Below are positions 1 to 12,800 of a stretch of 64,000 bases of DNA, one piece after another; the stretch's first letter is position 1, and each line of letters begins with the position of its first letter. The translations under genes and the position numbers were made by a program. The DNA is from Sabellastarte sp. h YS-2021 (Eukaryota; Annelida; Polychaeta; Sabellida; Sabellidae): the NCBI GenBank assembly GCA_964017235.1, contig OZ024933.1, forward strand, positions 58,882,255 through 58,946,254, in the 5' to 3' direction. The notes beneath the pieces are model-generated. The model worked only from the letters and a program-made list of their open reading frames with translations. It was not told the DNA's origin and did no database searches.

Positions 1-423
1 GGGTGGGTGGAGGAGATGGGCATTTATGATCACCTGGTTTGAGTGTTTCAACGGTATGCCGGTATATTGTTTCGTTATGGCAGAAACAACAAAATCCACA
101 AAGAATATTTGGGAACCCATTATTGCAAACATCATTATTTTAGGCTTTCTAATTGCTGATACTTCATCAAAACAACATAAAATATACAAATTTCATAAAA
201 TATGTCACATTTTTACTATGAATTGAGCAAAAATCATGTTTACATACTTCATAATATCACGCTAAAAACCATTTCCATTTGCCAGTTATGGCTCATGTAT
301 GCCTGCGATTATTTTTCACTGCACAGTAACAAGCATTCAAAATATTTTTTTTTCATTTCAAAGCCATGGTAACCAGTTTTGATTTCTGTAAACGATGCCA
401 CCATACCTGGTCTTTTCATAGAG

Positions 424-537
424 CAGTGATGATATATCGTTTCCAAGTGGGTGGCCAGGTCATCTGTCATGAAAATAAATCAACAGTGAATTCAAATAAT
501 TTTACAATCGGGAAGTGGCGTCTTGGGTGCTCCCTCT
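424..537 (+). CDS. Possible degenerate sushi-half exon
   Basis: This 114-nt open stretch lies between an AG at 422-423 and a GTAAGT donor at 538. It would be a symmetric phase 1-1 exon, matching the phase of the next exon at 839. The translation contains VGGQVICHE and ends near GKWRLGCSL, loosely like the second half of a sushi domain (V-x-C ... W ... C). The usual third cysteine before the tryptophan is missing and the branch/polypyrimidine region is weak. It may be chance or a decayed exon. Confidence 0.2.
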
Positions 538-838
538 GTAAGTGTTGTGTTTCTTGTTAATATTACATGGGGGAATTGTGAATTTACTTCCCCCACTACA
601 CCACCCCAATTGTTTTTCACCTGGACAATGATACACTCTTTCTTACTTGTGGATTGTTTTCACAGTGAAGTACGCGGTGTCAAAAAATCGGCTCCCCGTA
701 TATTTGGCCACCTTTGACCTAATTTCCGACAACTCCTTTATCTGTCTTTATCTGTGTGTCTATCACCATACTCTGTCAAAGAATCTTTCATTTTACTTTT
801 ACAAGCACTCTTCTTGTTTTTCTTGAACATTTTTACAG

Positions 839-898
839 TTGTCGACTGTGGTACTCCAGCAGGACTGACTAGTGGCCCGGGAGGACCTCAGTACAGAA
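839..898 (+). CDS. Sushi domain 1, N-terminal half exon
   Basis: The exon lies between a TTTTTACAG acceptor and a GTAAGA donor, phase 1-1. It encodes the start of a sushi domain, VVDCGTPAGL...GPQYR, with the typical first Cys followed by Gly. The domain is completed by the exon at 5168, so a 4.27-kb intron interrupts this sushi domain. The other six visible domains are each on one exon. The intron contains the TIR-bounded tandem element and a hAT-like MITE. Confidence 0.75.
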
Positions 899-3800
899 GT
901 AAGACTTCTCTTTTTAATAGACATTTTTAAAAAACAACTGCATATTACTTATGTAGCAAAGCAACACACACTTTCTACAGTTTACTAAAGGGTATTCTGG
1001 GGCCAAATTCATCAAAAGGCTTAAGTCTGGTGTCAGACTTAAATTTGAGACTTTTGTGCTTAAATATTAACACTACTGGCAGAGCACACAGGTTCAGACT
1101 GAAGCAATTTCACAAAGAACTCTATTTGAGATTTGCTTGAGTCATTGTGGGATCTACATTGAGCCTACCAAAGAGTCACTCAAGTTTTGAGCCCAGTATC
1201 TTATTAGTCTCTTCTGTCAATCATTCATGATTATATTTATAATTGTAAATAAGGTATATTCCAAAGTATATGTGTTGAAAAGTACTACATGCAGATTACG
1301 TATTAATTTAATAGTTTAGACTTGTGATTCAGAGTCCCAGACTCAAACCCATTTAAAAGCCTGGACAGAAATAATAATCAGATTTGTGACAGTGGGCCAG
1401 TCTGAGACTGGTCGAAGTTGGTGACCTTGGGTGAAATCTTTTCATGGGTGACACAGGTTGGAGACTATTTTATCTTCCTTCAGTTCCAAACGTCAGATCA
1501 AACAGTGCTCCTTTTCTGTGGCTTCTTTATTATCTCCCGCCTGCGGCCGAAGGCCGAGGTTGGGAGATTATAAAACGCCTTCCGTCCATCCGTCTGTCCG
1601 TCCATTCGTCACGTTTTTGCATAAACCTTAATATCTCATTCATTTATAAAGATATCTCCACCAAATTTGCAGGGAATGTTTATGGCTATGAAAACCTGTC
1701 TCTGCAACATTTTAGCCTCATTTTGAAAAACAAAATGGCCGCCATAGCCAATTGTTTGAAAATCATAAAGGTGCTCTAAATCTTGAAATATTCCAGCTAG
1801 CTTCATCAAATTTGCACAAAAGCTATATGGCTAAAAAAGCTAGCCTGATAGTAATTTTGGCACTGGTTCAAAAAACAAAATGGCCGCCATATCACATGTT
1901 TAAAGTTCGGCACGTTTTTGCATAAACCTTAATATCTCATTCATTTATAAAGATAATGAAGATATCTTAAAGATATCTTCACCAAATTTGCAGGGAATGT
2001 TTATGGCTATGAAAACCTGTCTCTGCAAAATTTTAGACTCATTTTGAAAAACAAAATGGCCGCCATAGCCAATTGTTTGAAAATCATAAAGGTGCTCTAA
2101 ATCTTGAAATATTCCAGCTAGCTTCATCAAATTTGCACAAAAGCTATATGGCTAGAAAAGCTAGTCTGATAGTAATTTTGGCACTAGTTCAAAAAACAAA
2201 ATGGCCGCCATATCACATGTGTAAAATTCGGCACGTTTTTGCATAAACCTTAATATCTCATTCATTTATAAAGATATCTTCACCAAATTTGCGGGGGATG
2301 TTTATGGCTATGAAAACCTGTCTCTGCAAAATTTTAGTCTCATTTTGAAAAACAAAATGGTCGCCATAGCTAATTGTTTGAAAATCATAAAGGTGCTCTA
2401 AATCTTGAAATATTCCAGCTAGCTTCATTAAATTTGCACAAAAACTATAAGGGCTATGAAAACTTGTCTCTGCAAAATTTTAGCCACATTTTGAAAAACA
2501 AAATGGCCGCCATAGCTAATTCTTTGAAAATTATAAAGGTGCTCTAAATCTTGAAATATTCCAGCTAGCTTCATCAAATTTGCACAAAAGCTATATGGCT
2601 AGAAAAGCTACCCTGATAGTAGTTTTGCCACTAGTTCAAAAAACAAAATGGCTGCCATATCACATGTTTAAAGTTTGTCATGTTTTTGCATAAACCTTAA
2701 TATTTCATTCATTTATAAAGAAATCTTCACTTTACGGCTTTTCAATCTTCACTTTACAGCTATGAAAACCTGTCTCTGCAATATTTTAGCCTCATTTTGA
2801 AAAACAAAATGGCCGCCATAGCTAATTGTTTGAAAATCATAAAGGTCCTCTAAATCTTGAAATATTCCAGCTAGCTTCTTCAAATTTGCACAAAAGCTAT
2901 ATGGCTAGAAAAGCTAGCCTGATAGTAATTTTGGCCTAGTTCAAAAAACAAAATGGCCGCCATATCACATGTTTAATGACAGGTTATCCTATTAAAAAGG
3001 CCATATATCTGCCCAAATATTGCTCCAAGAGGTTTGGAATATGAAAACAACTTGTAGGAAGACATGGACAGGGAATCTTTTCCAGGTGTTGAATTTGACC
3101 TTTGACCCCTGCTTCAAGGTTAAATGAGGTCGTCACACTAATACATTCTTATTTCTCCCTTATTATTGGTGCTATGGCTTCAGAATATAAAGACAGGCCA
3201 TCAAAAGTCCTGCCCTTCAAATGTTTTGCCTCAGAAAAATTTTGCCTTATTTTGAAAAATAAAATGGCCGCCATAGCCAATTATTTAAAAATCATTAAGA
3301 TGCTCTAAAACTTGAAATATTGCAGCTAGCTTCATCAAATATGCGCAAAATACATATGGCTAGGAAAGTTAGCCTGATAGTAATTTAGCCTAGTTTCAAA
3401 AACAAAATGGCCGTCATATCACATGTTAGATGGGATTATCCTATTAAAAGGCCTTATATCTCCCTTATCATTGCTACTAGGGGTTCCAAATGTGAAAACA
3501 ACTTATACCAAGTCATGGCCTGAGACTATTTTGAAATTGCTGACTTTTACCTTTGACCCCTTCTTCAATGTCAAGTGGGGTCATCTTACTTCAGAGGCCT
3601 TAAATCTCCTTTAGTTCTCCATTTTTACTGATTCTGAGGCGGGAGATAACTGCTGCGGCAGTGGCCTTGTTATACTTGGCTCTCATTTCTGTTGCCATGG
3701 TTTCAAAACCAGCACTTGGCAACATGCGAGATAAATGATTAAAGGACCTTAATCATTGATTTGCCTTTAGCTGTTAGAAGGGATTTAAAACTTGTGTTTG

Positions 3801-6800
3801 AATCAACTTGGGCAGAACTAGAATTAACTGACATCTATGCAAGTTTTATTATCTTGCAGTCGCTCGTTCTGATGTAAATTTATGACGAGGAAAGTTGAAA
3901 CAGATGTGTGGTAAACAATAACAGCAGTATCCTAACTTTAAAACAAAAAAAGAAGGTGTAGCTTTAATGGAACAGTTTGGCTATTAAAGGATGGCACCAG
4001 GTAGACCTTTCATATGCTGCGGTGAATTTGGCATTTGCTCACTCGATATCTGTCAGTACCCAGTTTTGGTCATGAGTCCAAAACATATAGAGTCCCCAGA
4101 ACTCCATCAGTGTAAACCAACAGAGTACAACAAGCAAACATTTGACGTTCTTGTCATTTAAAGCCTTTAGAATATTTGAAAAGAACTTTCTATAGGGTGT
4201 ATCTAGTCATGAAAAACCTGGAAAAGTCATGGAATTCCATTGTTTTTTTCCAGGCCTGGAAAAGTCATAGAAATTGATTCCAGGTTTTGGAAAATTCATA
4301 AAAAGTCATGGAAATTAAACGGCATCCTTTCGTGAAACGGCATTGTTCCATTCTTTCATCCAGCATTTCAATACAAGGATACGTTTATGTAATCAGATCA
4401 AATTTTGATGTCTTCCACATCTTCCTGTACTGTGACTGGAACCTTGTGAATGGTTGTCAAAGACAAAACCGGCGGGAGCTCATGGCCACGGTGGGAGTTT
4501 ATGGTCTCAGTATATGTCTCTTTCATGCCACAAAGCATGTAAAAGGTCCTTAATTTTAAAGCTTCAGTCATGAAGAAGTCATGGAAAAAATATTGAAATT
4601 TAGTGGATACACCCTGTTACTACCAATGCGAGCAATAGATGTTAATTTTAATTTTTGCTTCCCAGTAGAAAACAAGGAGTAAGTAAATAATTAAGATACT
4701 GAGAAACTTTAATTAGTATCTCTGTATAAGTTTTATAATTTATAACACATTAAGTGGTTGCTATCGATATTTATGTACATTTGAATTCTATAAATTAAAA
4801 TATTTAGGGATCAGAAAAATACACTTCTTATTTTAGCCAGTGATTCAAGAATCAGGGTTAATTTCAATATATAATATAGCCCAAATAAGTGTACTTAAAA
4901 CAGAATTTTGCTTATCAGAGTTCAATTTAAAAGGATTCTACTCTATTGCCAATAATTCCATGCCCAAATATGGGCTTTAGCATTTAAGGAAATACAGTCA
5001 AGTGTATTATAGTACATATTATTTTGTATTCAGTTTATGTAGTTGTCCCTGAACTGTTTATGTCTGATGGAACCTACACAAACTTGAAAAATTCTTGCAT
5101 ATTCTTATATTTAATCGTATTCATGACAAATCATTTAGTAATACATAGAATATTTCTATTGACATAGGTACTACATTTGGCAGTGAGGTGATATATCAGT
5201 GTGAACCAGACTATTTTCTGGCTGGAGAGGCCAATGGTACATGTACAGAATCCAAAACATGGAGCATCAGTCCACCCTCTTGTGAATGTGAGTATTCTCA
5301 GGCCTTCATATGATGGGGTATATTTATTCGCCATTCTTCTACAGTTTGGTGAGGGTGTTTCACAGGTTATAGCATCATCATAAGACAAATACCTAACAAT
5401 TAAGATGTTAAATTTAGTTGTGTCATTTGAACACAACAAGTGATGAAACTTTATGACATTTCAATGTTGTTTCTTAAAGTGGAGCATATAGTTACGCTAA
5501 TATAGTATTTCTGTGCATATCGGTATATTCGTTGTGTTCTGAAAAAGATAAATGTTTACTAAATTAATGTGCACCAGTCATTTCAATAATTTTTTGATTG
5601 AAAAGGTTATATTTGGTCATTAAAGTTTAGCAATAGTACTCAACCTTTAACCAAATCTGGGAAAGTGAAATTATTGGACAGACTGAGTCGTTGAAAATTT
5701 ATAAAAATAAAAACAGACTCTGGTTGTAGGGCAAGTTGTTGTAGATTAGTGGTGCAAAGTTGAAGAAAGGTACATGACTCTTTCCCAAGTAATATGACTG
5801 GGCCCTGCATTTTTCAGACATGGTTGAAATTGGCAGTACACTTCAAATTTTATTGCGCTACAATAGCTTACCATGTGGAACTGAATCCTGTTCTCGGATG
5901 GCCGCTAGGCCTGGCCAACGTCTAAGAAAAACAGACATTTATAGTTGGCCATAGCCTCAGGTTGTCGTCAGGTGACACACTCCATTTGTCATCTCCTTTC
6001 TCGTTGGCCGCCGCCATATTGGAATCTCTTGTGAAATTCACAGCCGTTTATTCTACTATATCTTGCTTGCAAACTCAATGATCAGTAGTCGACTTGACTA
6101 CTGCAATTCCCTACTTTATGGCATCAGTAAGTACAATGTTGCTAAACTCCAAAAGATACAAAATGCCCTTTGTAGAATTGTTTTTAGACTTGATAGAACT
6201 AGCCATGTCACTCCTTTTCTTTAAAAACTACACTGGCTTCCTATCACTTACCGTATATTGTTTAAGTACAATCTAATTACTTTCAAGGCTATAAATTTCT
6301 CTCAACCCATATACCTATCATCCTTGATCAAAACCAGTTGTCTAACACGTGGAAATCGTCTTTCTCTTTCCTCAGCCTCTCACAAAAAGGCCATCGGTAG
6401 GAGAGGTTTTGTAGTGGCTTCCCCCATAGAATGGAACAGACTCCCACAATCAGTACGATCACAACAAACAATAACAGGTTTCTGTAGCCAGCTAAAGACC
6501 TACTTGTTTAGATTAGCATATCCTCCACCATAGTACATCTCCCTGGCGGGCGCTAACCTTGGATCATGACCTCGAACGTCTCTCGACTTTCCCTTTTTGA
6601 TTTCAAGCGCATTAGAGGATGTTGCATCAATTTTGCGCTATATAAATGTTTCTATTCTATTCTATTCTATCTCAGTTTATACTTATTGTTGGATGTCGGT
6701 ATTTAACCATTTTGTTTTTTTAATTGTCTTACATCATTCTACCAAAGTTTTACTACAGTTGGATAAGTATATTTTACTTATTTCTGTGTTTTGAGCTTTC

Positions 6801-9800
6801 ATCTCAACAAAGGCTTGTTGTCATTGGGTTACGTTTTTTTATTGCGTTTTCAATATGTCTTCTCATCAAAGGAATAAAGATAAACCCCGAGCTCTTAAAT
6901 GTCATCATTTCTGCCATTCCTTTGATACACATAATTTTTGTCCAACATGCAGGGAAGCTGACAAGGGAGATGATCCCTGTGTCACTTTTATTTCGCCCTG
7001 CAATATTTGTGCTTCTTTTTAAGAATGATGACGAACTAGATTTATTGGGCGATCAGGAGGTTGAATCCTTTTCGGGTTCTCATGCAGACCTTGAGAGTGC
7101 TGCAGATCATCTTTTACTTCTCATCCACGTCCTCAGCCCCTTGCGTTCATGGCTTTGTCTTTAAAGACTCCAGCAAAATCTGTCCCACCTGCCCCAGGTA
7201 CTGCTTTACAGCAGAAAATTGAATCTAAGCTTGAACAATCTCTGGGGTCTCGTCTAGACATCCAATTGGAACAGAAAATGGGTATTTTTCAGGCTAATAT
7301 GCTCGAGGCAATGAAGTCTCTTCGGGAAGACTTTCAAAAGTCTATCCAAAAGACGTCTTCTCAAGTGGAGGTGGATCAGATCTCCACTTCGGCCTCTAAA
7401 CCTGGCACTGTTCATCTGGACCTTTCTCCCCCGAGACCTTGACCTACTTCTTATTCTGTCGAGTCAATGGAAGTGGAGTATGGCCCTGCCTTGCCTCCAC
7501 GTCTCAGGCCTAATCCTTCTAGACGCGTCGATAACGCCTCGGGTCAACCCTTAGATACAGTCGGGGAGCCCTCGAGGTTGCCCTTGACTAAGGTTAAAAA
7601 GCCTTCTCACACGCAGCATGATATTGACCCGAGCTCTGCCTCGGACCAATTCTCAGATCAGACCGATGATCCTCGGCCTGTATCTAATAGACATGCTGAC
7701 AAAACTAAACACAAATCCAGGTCCAGATATTTACCTTCTTCTTCAGAGGAGGATCAGTCCTCTGTACGCAGACATAGGTCTCCAAAACCTTCTAGGAAGA
7801 CCTTTTCTGATCAAGACCAACCTCAGGAAGTACCCTGACTTTCTTTACTACAGGGAAGTAGCATTAGAGAGTTTGCGAACAACGTTTTTCATGCCCGTAT
7901 CTACTTTCCGCTACGTTACACGTCATTGATTTCTGTGTGTGATGTCATTTCATAAGGTTTTAACTGCACAAGGTTACGTTTTTTACGTGGCAAACGGCTT
8001 TGCCACGTAATCTATTTCCCTTGTGGCTTTATTAATTACTGGAGCAATAAAGTGTGTTATACATGTCCGTACAGAGTTCTTGAGAGACTGTAGATTATTT
8101 TTAGCAACTTTGTCAATTTTTGAAAAACCCAAGTGTACAACGACCAGCCTTTTTTCATCCCCTGTCATAAATTTTTTTGAAGTAATGCACACAATCCTCC
8201 AAAGTTTTATGTACGTTTGTTTTACAAGCTATTAAACTTGTGGGTTTATTGGCTATTGGGTCAATACAGTTTGTAATATATATCAGTACCCAGTTCATTC
8301 AGAACTGTAGATGATTAAAACCAGTGTATTTATCTTTATTGACTTGTATAACTCCCAATATATTTAAAAGAAATACTTGTAAAATTCATGGTTCAAACGC
8401 TGTTCGCAAACAAAACTCCCCCTAATGGCTTTCTCCCCCCCTATTGATTAATTATGTTGCGTATTTTTGCAAGGGGCGTTTGTGAAACGTTGTTCGCAAA
8501 CTCTCTATTGTCTGACATTCCCTCTCAATGCGCAGAGGAGGTAGATACTTTCAGGCGCATCCTGAAACTCCCTGATCCCAGGGAATCTATGCCTAGGTCC
8601 TTCACTGCAGTAATGGGTCTTGATGACAAGAAAGGTAGACAGGAGCTCAGGCCAAGAGGCCCTTCCTCTATGCTGCCCCTCAATTTCATTATCAAAGACG
8701 CCTTTGATAAATTCGATAATGATTTCCAGGCAGCAAATTTACCTGAGGGTAAATATATAAAAGCTCCTCCTTCCACTGCCAAGTGGTACAAGGTGGGACA
8801 GCCTTGTTATGAAGACAAAATCCAGGAGCTAAACACAGATTTTGCTAAGATCTGTATTACTCCCAAGCCCTCTGTGGCTCCTATGGGCAAGGTTCCCCTA
8901 CCAATTCTTAAGGAATTGGAACACCAAGGCAGAATATCTCCACACTTAACTTTGCTACTACCTTTGCCAAGACTTCCTCCTCTTGCAATGCCACTCTTGA
9001 GAAGTGCCAGTATAGTCTCAAGTCAACCTTCAAGAAGGTTAAGTCTCAAATTTGTAAAGGTGCCAACCCTGAGAAAGCAGCAAAGCATGGATACGAGGAA
9101 GCCTGTGAGTACTTGGATATCTGGAACAAGACTGTTCTGATCCAACACAGGGCCTTGACATGCCTCAGTAAATTCCTAGCCCATATACTCCAGAGGGAGT
9201 TATATTCCATGGGTAACACTGGCTTGCTTAGACGCGAAGCCGAAATGACCCTTTTGCAACCACACCTAGGTGAAATGAGACGCCAGGAACTCAGGAATTC
9301 GTCCTTTTGGCCGTCTTCCTTGTTCAAGTCTCAGCTAGTGAAGGAAGGTGAAGACTTCCTCCTTAAAAAAGGCACCTCAAAAGACTCTCAGGGATTTGGA
9401 CCCTATCAGAACACGCCCTTTCGTGGTCCCCACAACAAGAAAAGAGGCTCCTACAGGAAGCGCCCCTATGGGGGCAACTCCTCTCAAAGCAGTAACCAAT
9501 CGTTTTCCTCAGGCAGGGGAAACCGAATTTCAGAGGCTCCAGGGGTCGTTGTCGACCCCACAATAGGTCACCAATGGCTACATACTGCCATTTCTCTCAA
9601 AACCAAACTTGGTCAGATTTCCTCTGATTATATCAGAATTCAAGGCCCTTCAAAAAGACCAAGCTCTGACCGATTGTATCCAGTCTGTTCTGTCAAAGAA
9701 CGCAATAGAAAGGGTGGAAAATGTAAAATCTCCGGGTTTTACAGTCACCGGTTTCTAGTCCCCAAGCCTCACCAAAGGTGGAGGCCAGTAATAGACTTAA

Positions 9801-12800
9801 GCAGGCTCAACACTTTTGTACATGTAGAAAAGTTCAAAATGGAAACTCCAGAGTCCATCAGGACATGCCTGATTCCAGGGGAATGGGTATTGTCGATAAA
9901 CCTATCAGACGCTTACCTCCACATCCCCATCCACCCATACTCAAGGAAATACCTAAGGTTTTGCCACAAGTCACAGGTGTTCCAGTTCACCTCCCTTCCT
10001 TTCGGACTAGCCACAGCCCCCCAGGTCTTTACAATGATTGTAAAGGAAGTGAAGCTCATGGCCCTCTCCAGAGGACTCAAACTTCACCAATACCTGGACG
10101 ACTGGCTGATCAGGTCCCAGTCTCAGGAGGAAGCCCAAGTGAACACTCAGGCAGTGGTAGACCTGACTCAGTCCTTGGGGTGGATAATAAATCAGGAAAA
10201 ATAAGAACTCAAACCTACTCAGGTGTTTTCGTTTGTGGGCTATGAATACCATTTAGATTCACTAGCAGCCCTTGTAAAACCCACTCAAAAGAGATGGCTC
10301 AAACTTCAGGATTTGATCCTATGACTCAAGTCAAAACCTCTTTTGACTGCAAGATGTTTGATGTTGCTAATTGGGTTGCTGGCCTCAACGGAGAATATGG
10401 TCCCGGAGGGACGCCTTCACATGAGGCCCTTTCAGTTTCACCTGAAGGAGCACTGGAGATATCCTCAATCATTGCACAGCCTCCTTCCTTGGACAGATGC
10501 CATTTCTGCACACCTAGACTGGTGGCGGAACCCTGCAAAAGTGATGAGAGGTTCAGACCTTCATCCCAAAGACCACAGTATCCAACTCTTTACAACGAAG
10601 GTTGGGACGCTCACTTAGATCAAAGTTCTACCAAGGGTCTGTGGTCAGATCAAGAAAAAAGGCTACACATAAACGTCCTAGAGTTGAAGGCGGTCTCACT
10701 GGCCCTTCGAAAGTTCAAGGACCAGTGTCAGAACCAAAGAGTACAAGTTGCAATGGACAACTCAGCAGTGGTAGCCTACATAAACAAACAAGGAGGAACA
10801 CACTCAGTGGAGATGTACGCTCTCCTGTGGAAGATCATGACATGATGTCATCGCTATCACATAACATTAAAGGCCAGGCACATCCCAGGATGTCTGAATG
10901 TGATGGCTGACTTCTTGCCCAGGACGAACCAAGTGCAGTCAACAGAATGGTCACTGCATCCACAGATGTTCAAACAAAACTGCCAAAAGCTGGTTCACTC
11001 CTCATGTAGAACTTTTTGCCACTCGTCTGAACCACAAGCTTCCACTGTATGTGTCTCCAGTCCCAGACCCAAATGCTTGGGACATAGATGCTCTGAACAT
11101 AAACTGGACGGGTCTCACTGCCTATGCTTACCCTCTAATGGCTCCCCTTCACAGGGTGATCCAAAAAATCAGGCAATGCCATTGCCTGATCTTCGTAATA
11201 GCCCCAGGCTGGCCAGGGATGCCCTGCTTTTGGGACCTAGTGCAGCTCTCAACAGAGATCCCACTGCAACTTCCGGTGTCAACGACACTTCTCAAACAGT
11301 CCCACAAGTATGTGTTCCACAACAATCCACAACATCTCAACCTCCATGCCTGGTGTCTAGGAGTGGGAAGCTCCAAGAACAAGGCTTCTCTGTGGAGGTG
11401 GCAGAGAGAATTGCTGCCCCTCAGAGGTCATCAACAAGGACCATCTACAAGTCAAAGTGGGCCCTATTTGAAAAATGGTGCAGAGAAAATTCGGTGAATT
11501 TCTCCACTCCATCTGTGAAACATATCTCAGATTTTTTCATGTACCTGTACCAAGATCTAAACAGGCGCCCCTCGACCATTGATGGTTACAGGACTGCCAT
11601 TGTTGACACCTTGTTCAGACCTTCACAGGTTACTCTCCAGTTTCCACAGGGATCATCCCAAAAGTTCCAGGAATCTTCCAAAGTGGAACCTTTCTGTTGT
11701 TCTCAACAAGCTCACAAAAGCACCCTTTGAGCCTATGATATACACAGACCTCAAACATCTCACTCTCAAAACTGCTTTCTTGCTAGCTTTGGCCTCTGGC
11801 AAGCGCCGCAGCGAAATCCACACCTGGGTTGCAAACAAGGTATCTAATCTAGGCCAATGGGAAAAGGTTGCCTTGTCCCCTTCTTCTGACTTCATAGCCA
11901 AAAACCAACTAGCAAGAGAAGGTTCTCAAAGTGTGTCTCTGGTGACTATTCCTGCTTTGACTACCATTGTAGATAGACAATTCAAAGAAGACAGGACCTT
12001 GTGTCCGGTTCGGGCCCTGAGGTACTATTTGGATTGAACCAAAGACCTGAGAGGGTCTTGATCCCTCCTTTTCATCTCCTTCAAGAAAGGACACACATCA
12101 GACATCAGACCCACTACTCTCTCTTCTTGGTTGAAACAAACCATTCTACTTTGTTATAAACAAGCAGACCAACAAGCCTTGGACTTGGTCCAAGTTAAAG
12201 CGCATGACATTAGGGCCTTCGCGGCCTCTAAGGCCTTTTACGGTGGGGTATCGGTGGACCAAATCATGCAAGCCTGTCACTGGAATGCTCACAACACATT
12301 TACAAATTTTTACCTAAAAGACCTTACTTGGTCAGACAACGACAACAATATGTATCTGGGGCCAGTAGTAGCGGCACAACAAGTCCTAGACCCTTCCCCT
12401 CAGACCAGTCATCCTCGGAAAGAAAAGAACGGGGGTCACATCCGCTACAGCCAAGTCTTCAGGAATCTAACCCCAGGGTCTAGGTATAGGTTTACCTCAT
12501 CAGGGTGTGCGGGTAAGGTCTTTATATTCTTTAATTTTAGTATTGATTGCATAATGTATTAAGGACTTATTAAGGTTGTCATTAATCTCATTCTAGGGTG
12601 GCAATAAATTTTGAATCTTCAAGCCTAGGGGCTTAGATTTTCTATGGTGATAGCCCTTGGGGCTTTACTCCGTCTAAGTGTATTTAGGCTACACTTCTCT
12701 CCTCTCAAAACACGCAGATAGTTTTAGCACTGTCAGTGTTTCATTCAGGTTTTTTGGCTTTTTTACAGGCCCGGTCTCCAGGATTGGGGCACTGTAACCA

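Noticed and set aside
4308..4553. 81-residue open frame
   Set aside because: It lies inside a MITE bounded by TAGGGTGTATC ends; no recognisable domain.
10900..11730. A separate host gene of 276 residues
   Set aside because: It is the overlap of DIRS RNase H and recombinase frames; its C-terminal half contains the SSTRTIYKSKWALFEKW recombinase motif.
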